From PALSA-505 sp963762615 (GTDB lineage: Bacteria; Actinomycetota; Actinomycetes; Streptosporangiales; Streptosporangiaceae), in the NCBI GenBank assembly GCA_963762615.1, contig CAVXLG010000013.1, forward strand, positions 620,001-684,000: a DNA stretch of 64,000 nt. The letters run 5' to 3'. How positions within the stretch are numbered: position 1 is the first letter of the stretch; every line of letters begins with the position of its first letter. Position numbers and translations under genes: made by a program. This document shows positions 59,839 to 64,000 of the stretch, piece by piece. The notes beneath the pieces are model-generated. The model did no database searches, was not told where the DNA came from, and was given only the letters and a program-made list of their open reading frames with translations.

Positions 59839-61212
59839 ATGGATCTGCAGGTCTGGCTGAGCCGCGCCCTGACGGCGGTGCGGGACTGGCAGGACAGTTA
59901 CCCGGGGTTCACCCCGCACCCGTCGCTGGAGGTGGACGAGGAACGGTTCGGGGCCGCATTCGGGGAGTTCACCGCACGGCTGCGGGAGAACTACCCGTAC
60001 TTCCACCCGTCTTACGCAGGCCAGATGCTGAAGCCGCCGCACCCGGCCGCGGTGGCCGGCTATCTCGCCGCGATGCTGGTCAACCCCAACAACCACGCGC
60101 TGGACGGGGGCCTGGCCACGTCCCGGATGGAGAAGGAGGCGGTGGCGCAGCTGGCCGCGATGTTCGGCTTCGGCGAGCACCTGGGCCACCTGACCAGCAG
60201 CGGCACGATCGCGAACCTGGAGGCGCTGTACGTAGCCCGCGAGCTGCACCCCGGCCTGGGCATCGCCTACAGCGCGGAGGCGCACTACACGCACGGCCGG
60301 ATGTGCGGCGTGCTGGGCGTGCCGGGGACCGCCGTCCCGGTGGACGCGCGCGGCCGGCTGGATCTCGCGGCGCTGGACGCGCTGCTGGCTGGCGGGCGGA
60401 CCGGCACCGTGGTGGCGACGGCAGGCACGACCGCGCTCGGCGCCATCGATCCGGTGCACGAGGTGCTCGCCATCGCGCGCAGGCACGGGGTCCGGGTGCA
60501 CGTGGACGCCGCCTACGGCGGGTTCTTCACGCTGCTCGCCGGGCAAGGCGGCCGCGCCGGGCTGGACCCGGCGCCGTGGCGGGCCATCGCGTCGTGCGAC
60601 TCCGTCGTCGTGGACCCGCACAAGCACGGACTGCAGCCCTACGGCTGCGGGGCCGTGCTGTTCGCCGACCCGTCGGTCGGCCGGTTCTACCGGCACGACT
60701 CGCCCTACACCTACTTCACCTCCGACGAGCTGCACCTGGGCGAGATCAGCCTGGAGTGCTCGCGGGCCGGGGCAGCGGCGGCCGCGCTGTGGCTCACCTT
60801 CCGGCTGCTGCCGCCGCGGCCGGGCGAGCCCGGCGGGCTGGGCGAGGTGCTGGCGGCCGGGCGGCGGGCGGCGCTGGACTGGTCCGGGCGGCTGACCGCC
60901 TCGGGCCTGCTGGATCTGTACCAGCCGCCCGAGCTCGACATCGTCTGCTACTTCCCGGTGACGGCGGGGCTGAGCCTGGCGGCCATCGACGCGGCCTCGG
61001 CCCGGATGCTGGCCGGGGGGATGCACGACCAGGAGCGCCCGGTGTTCCTCAGCACGCTGACGGTGACCGCGGAGGCGTTCCGGCGCCGCCACCCGGGCGT
61101 GGCTGCCGATGCCGCGCGGGCCAGGATCCTGCGCAGCGTGCTGATGAAACCCGAATCGGAGAGCTACCTCACGGAGCTGCACGCCCGGGTCGAGGAACTC
61201 GCCGGCGGATAG
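59839..61212 (+). CDS. PLP-dependent decarboxylase-like enzyme (group II)
   Basis: 457 aa from ATG 59839, one base after the HxlR stop. Motifs of group II amino-acid decarboxylases: YFHPSYAGQMLKPPHPAAVA, NPNNHALDGGLATSRMEKEA, GHLTSSGTIANLEALYVARE, HVDAAYGGFFTLLAG (Asp binding the PLP nitrogen) and SVVVDPHKHGLQPYGCGAVL with the Schiff-base Lys. The family decarboxylates aromatic amino acids, glutamate, diaminobutyrate and others. Which one is used is not clear. Co-control with an MFS exporter by HxlR suggests that substrate or amine product is exported. Confidence 0.88.
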   Translation: MDLQVWLSRALTAVRDWQDSYPGFTPHPSLEVDEERFGAAFGEFTARLRENYPYFHPSYAGQMLKPPHPAAVAGYLAAMLVNPNNHALDGGLATSRMEKEAVAQLAAMFGFGEHLGHLTSSGTIANLEALYVARELHPGLGIAYSAEAHYTHGRMCGVLGVPGTAVPVDARGRLDLAALDALLAGGRTGTVVATAGTTALGAIDPVHEVLAIARRHGVRVHVDAAYGGFFTLLAGQGGRAGLDPAPWRAIASCDSVVVDPHKHGLQPYGCGAVLFADPSVGRFYRHDSPYTYFTSDELHLGEISLECSRAGAAAAALWLTFRLLPPRPGEPGGLGEVLAAGRRAALDWSGRLTASGLLDLYQPPELDIVCYFPVTAGLSLAAIDAASARMLAGGMHDQERPVFLSTLTVTAEAFRRRHPGVAADAARARILRSVLMKPESESYLTELHARVEELAGG

Positions 61213-61275
61213 CCGAGCGGCAAACCGCGGAAACCGGCCGGCCGGCGAGCACCGCCGCGGGCTTGGGCTTGACGC

Positions 61276-61950
61276 TCAGCCGGAGGCGATGCTCAGTGCC
61301 GACGCGACCAGCCGGCCAGCGCGGTCGCATGCGGCCGGCTCGGCGGAGAACGTCTCGGCCAGGAAGCGGTCCGGATCCACCGCGGCCTGCTCGGCCTCGG
61401 CCCGGCCGCCGGCATCCAGCCAGCGGCCGAGCTGTCGTCCGTCGACCTCCGGATGGAACTGAACGGCCAGGTGCCGGCCCAGCGCGAACGCCTGCACGCC
61501 GACGTCGTTGCGGGCCAGCAACCGGGCCCGCCGAGGCGGGTGGCACTGGTCACCGTGAAACTCCAGCCATGGGCCCGCCGGGATCAGCTCGGGGTCGACC
61601 GTGTCGATGAGCGTCCAGCCGATCTCCTTGCGGGCGGCGGGCCCCACCCGGCCGCCGAACGCGGCGGCCAGCGCCTGCGCGCCGAAGCAGATCCCGAGCA
61701 CCGGCACGCCCGCCTCGTCCAGCCGGCGCAGCCAGGCCAGCTCCTCGGAGATCCACTCTGCGTTCGGGCCGTCGTCGTACACCGAGAAGGTGGCGCCGAG
61801 CAGGACCACGTGATCGATGCCGCCGGGCACCGGTAGCGGGCCCTCCTTGGGGAACATGTGCACGCTGATCTCCGCGCCGCGAGCCTCGAATGCGCCGGCG
61901 ATGAAGCCTGCGGAGTCTTCTTCGTGATGGCGGACGACGGTAACGCGCAT
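61276..61950 (-). CDS. Type 1 glutamine amidotransferase
   Basis: 224 aa from ATG 61950. Class I GATase features: DHVVLLGATFSVYDDGPNAE, GVPVLGICFGAQALAAAFGG with the nucleophile Cys, GPWLEFHGDQCHPPRRARLL, and LAVQFHPEVDGRQLGRWLDA with the His-Glu pair. It is of the stand-alone group resembling GuaA-domain or gamma-glutamyl-peptide hydrolases, hydrolysing glutamine or glutamyl amides; acceptor unknown. It converges with the PLP enzyme. Confidence 0.9.
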   Translation of the reverse strand: MRVTVVRHHEEDSAGFIAGAFEARGAEISVHMFPKEGPLPVPGGIDHVVLLGATFSVYDDGPNAEWISEELAWLRRLDEAGVPVLGICFGAQALAAAFGGRVGPAARKEIGWTLIDTVDPELIPAGPWLEFHGDQCHPPRRARLLARNDVGVQAFALGRHLAVQFHPEVDGRQLGRWLDAGGRAEAEQAAVDPDRFLAETFSAEPAACDRAGRLVASALSIASG

Positions 61951-61998
61951 CGGGCGGCCTCCATTGCCGGGAATCTCGCTGCTGCCAGGCTGTTGCGG

Positions 61999-62250
61999 TC
62001 AGCCCTCTGACGAGTCTGGCAGGCTCCTGACCGGGGCGCCGCCCGCCGGGTGCTCGACCAGCGCGAGAATCCTGCTGGACATGAACCGGGCGGTGCGCAC
62101 CGGCGTCCCGGTGCGGGTGACCTCGCTCACCTCCACGATCCCGCGCCGGGTGGCGATGTCCACCCGGCGGCCGGCCCGGGTGGCCGTCACCTCGTAGGTC
62201 CGGGTTCCCTCGCCCGCATCGATGACAATCTCGACCCGGTCTCCCTTCAT
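61999..62250 (-). CDS. Small hypothetical protein beside the LigD-type polymerase (83 aa)
   Basis: 83 aa from ATG 62250 with GGGAGG. It is predicted to be all beta: RVEIVIDAGEGTRTYEVTAT, RRVDIATRRGIVEVSEVTR, then RFMSSRILALVEHPAG. No known domain is recognised. It lies 31 bases downstream of the LigD-type gene on the same strand and may be co-transcribed with it. Confidence 0.6.
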   Translation of the reverse strand: MKGDRVEIVIDAGEGTRTYEVTATRAGRRVDIATRRGIVEVSEVTRTGTPVRTARFMSSRILALVEHPAGGAPVRSLPDSSEG

Positions 62251-62281
62251 GCTGCCTCCCAGGTTTCGAACTTCTATTCGG

Positions 62282-63241
62282 TCATGGTCCGCTGGCGCGG
62301 CGGGCGCGGGCGCGGCGCTTCCCCTCGTGCATCGCCTGCACCCGGGCCACTGGGATCGCCCGGCCCTCCTCGATCAGCTCGGCGGTCAGCCGCTGCGGGG
62401 CGGGCATCAGCGCGGCCCACGGATCGCCGTCCCCGATCAGCCGGGCCGCGGTGCGCACCGTGAAGTCGCGCGGCGCGATCTGGTCCAGCTGGTCCCAGGC
62501 CACCGGGAACGACACCGGCGTGCCCGGCCGCGCGCGCGGGGTGTACGCGGCCGCCACCGTCGCCCCGCCGGCCCGGGTCGAGTCGAGGAACACCTTGCCG
62601 CCGCGGTCCTCACGGATGAAGGCCGTCGTGGCGAGCACGGGATCGAGCCGCTCGGCCCGGGCCGCGATCGCGCGGGTGGCCGCCGCCGCATCCTCCAGCG
62701 TCGCCTCGGCGTCGACCGGCACGAACACGTGCACTCCCTTGGCCCCGCTGGTCTTCACCGCGCCGGCCAGGCCGGCCCCGGCCAGGGCCTCGCGGACCAG
62801 GTGAGCGGCGCGGACGGCCAGCCCGAACGCGTCCGGCGCCGGCGGGTCCAGGTCCAGCACCAGGTAGCTGGGGTGCTGCCAGTCGCCGACCCGGACCAGC
62901 AGCGGGTGGTACTCGATGGCCCGCTGGTTGGCGAACCACAGCAGCGTGCGCCGGTCGTTGCACAGCGCGTAGGAGACCTCGCGGCGGGAACTCTCCGCCC
63001 ACAGCGTGACCGACTCGACCCACGGCGGGGCGTACCTGGGCAGGTTCTTCTGCATGAACGGAGCCTGGCCGCGGAGCACCCGGATCACCGACAGCGGCCG
63101 GTCCCGCAACCCCGGGAGGATCCGGTCGCGTACCGCGTCCAGGTAGTCCACCAGATCTCGCTTGGTCGCGTCTGCCCCGTCGAACAGCGGCTGGCCGAGG
63201 TTGGTCAGCGGCACCCCGTCCCGCACCTCGTCACTGCTCAT
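62282..63241 (-). CDS. LigD polymerase-domain protein (archaeo-eukaryotic primase type)
   Basis: About 319 aa; ATG 63241 is preferred because GGAAGA lies 9 bases upstream (ATG 63250 is possible). It matches the stand-alone polymerase domain of NHEJ LigD: PLTNLGQPLFDGADATKRDL, YLDAVRDRILPGLRDRPLSV, the catalytic acidic pair in SYLVLDLDPPAPDAF, SGAKGVHVFVPV and TPVSFPVAWDQLDQIAPRDF. It would extend DNA or RNA ends at double-strand breaks. The ligase and nuclease domains and Ku are not encoded in the window. The C terminus is basic. Confidence 0.9.
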   Translation of the reverse strand: MSSDEVRDGVPLTNLGQPLFDGADATKRDLVDYLDAVRDRILPGLRDRPLSVIRVLRGQAPFMQKNLPRYAPPWVESVTLWAESSRREVSYALCNDRRTLLWFANQRAIEYHPLLVRVGDWQHPSYLVLDLDPPAPDAFGLAVRAAHLVREALAGAGLAGAVKTSGAKGVHVFVPVDAEATLEDAAAATRAIAARAERLDPVLATTAFIREDRGGKVFLDSTRAGGATVAAAYTPRARPGTPVSFPVAWDQLDQIAPRDFTVRTAARLIGDGDPWAALMPAPQRLTAELIEEGRAIPVARVQAMHEGKRRARARRASGP

Positions 63242-63316
63242 CCTGATCATTCTTCCGCACCGCGGGCCGGGCGGTGCCGTGGGGCTCGGGCCGACAGTCC
63301 CGAGCATCATGGCCAT

Positions 63317-63646
63317 ATCATGTCACGGCGTCATCTCGCGTCCCGCGGGGCACGCAAATATCCCGGGTTAGCCTCATTAACTGGGGTCAGACAGCGATAT
63401 CCCGGCCCATATCCGGACTTAAAATCACGATGATCCCGCTCGCCACTGGAGGCTAGCGGCAAACACTGACCTGAGAACACCTGGTAACGCCGGTCATCCG
63501 CCCGAGTGTATAGATAAAGTCAAATAGTGGAACGCTGTTGACCGAGCGGGAGAGCGCGAAGTAGCTTGGAATTGCTAGATGCTTGGGGCTCTTAATAGTG
63601 ACTTCAAGCGACGCAGTTAAGCCGTTCTGGCAATCGGGGAGGTTCT
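63317..63646. other. Intergenic stretch upstream of the peptidoglycan-binding protein
   Basis: 330 bases, clearly poorer in GC than the average (for example GTGTATAGATAAAGTCAAAT near 63507). It contains no recognised gene and probably carries the promoter and leader of the downstream secreted protein. Confidence 0.4.
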
Positions 63647-64000
63647 ATGCACAACATCATGCGCAAGACTGCCTTAGGCCTGCTGGCCGGCGCCATCGCG
63701 ATGACAACGGCCCTGGCGACAGCTGGTGCCGCGGGCGCGGCTACCGCAGCCCCCGCAAGACCGGCAGGGCCTGCGGCGACGCTGAAATGGCCGGTCGTCG
63801 GGCCGGGAGCGAAGGGGGAGCGCGTTTTCGCGATCCAGTACCTGCTCAACCAGCAGATCAAGGCGGGCCTGGCGACCGACGGCATATACGGCACTAAAAC
63901 GACCGCCGCCGTCAAAGCCTTCCAGAAGAAGGTCAAGCTGCCAGTAGACGGAATAGTGGGCCCCATGACCTGGCCTAAGCTCGTCATCACGGTCAAGTCG
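63647..64000 (+). CDS. Secreted peptidoglycan-binding domain protein (3' end outside window)
   Basis: 118 codons are visible from ATG 63647, behind GGGGAGG. A Sec signal (RKTALGLLAGAIAMTTALAT, cleavage probably after AGAAGA) is followed by a PG_binding_1 domain: LKWPVVGPGAKGERVFAIQY, LLNQQIKAGLATDGIYGTKT, AAVKAFQKKVKLPVDGIVGP. Such domains anchor proteins to the cell wall; an enzymatic domain may follow outside the window. Confidence 0.85.
   Translation, partial: MHNIMRKTALGLLAGAIAMTTALATAGAAGAATAAPARPAGPAATLKWPVVGPGAKGERVFAIQYLLNQQIKAGLATDGIYGTKTTAAVKAFQKKVKLPVDGIVGPMTWPKLVITVKS

Overview
This 64 kb window is GC-rich (roughly 70%) and reads as chromosome of a filamentous soil-type actinomycete. 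The evidence is a WhiB7-like regulator, several large LuxR-type ATPase regulators, GTG starts with AGGAGG ribosome sites, SpoIIE-type phosphatase and HxlR regulators, a sedolisin protease, a GH3 beta-glucosidase and a CYTH-CHAD protein. No tRNA, rRNA or CRISPR array was recognised.

Layout. 0-8 kb: the tail of a glycosyltransferase, then a three-gene translationally coupled signalling operon on the minus strand (receiver-PP2C phosphatase, CHASE3 histidine kinase, Rcp1-type receiver), a CYTH-CHAD protein, a YihY/BrkB membrane protein and a PEBP protein. 8-12 kb: a minus-strand oxyanion (molybdate/tungstate-like) ABC transporter with its XRE-PBP regulator. 12-16.5 kb: a tandem-repeat intergenic region, an 875-aa LuxR regulator and a 1.3 kb gene-poor island holding DnaA-box-like sites, a strong terminator and a possible decayed gene. 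16.5-21 kb: an incomplete peptide ABC transporter (binding protein, micro-ORF, one permease) and a degenerate Ada-AlkA-like protein.

21.5-28 kb is a scrambled accessory region. It holds a frameshifted GNAT, a DUF6582-like gene between two 109-bp direct repeats, a VOC protein, a receiver-flavoprotein fusion, a seven-bladed beta-propeller lectin and a LuxR regulator that has lost its 5' half. Just upstream of the broken regulator lies a mosaic of three gene fragments, copied from a phospholipase C gene about 11 kb away, the GNAT gene and the VOC gene, joined at short shared sequences.

28.9-33.3 kb: a tightly overlapping Mrp/Mbh-type antiporter cluster (E-F-G-DUF4040-B-C-D) without a full MrpA. 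33.6-38.4 kb: a cofactor-free membrane protein, a gluconate-dehydrogenase subunit-3-like protein, a GMC flavoprotein and a pyruvate-oxidase-like TPP enzyme. 38.5-48 kb: phospholipase C, the ATPase half of a LuxR regulator, a whiB7-type cluster of small genes, GH3 glucosidase and a divergent S53 protease. 48-64 kb: pentapeptide repeat protein, alpha/beta hydrolase, an ECF sigma factor with SnoaL domain, a Tat-exported PHP-type hydrolase (frameshifted), PAP2 phosphatase, lactonase-like MBL protein, agmatinase, catalase with a possible Fur remnant upstream, an MFS/HxlR divergon with a shared operator and a PLP decarboxylase-like enzyme, a GATase, a LigD-type polymerase and the start of a secreted peptidoglycan-binding protein.

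Five otherwise recognisable genes contain seven single-base frame breaks, six of them +1. This is either residual sequencing error or real decay; it cannot be settled from the sequence alone.
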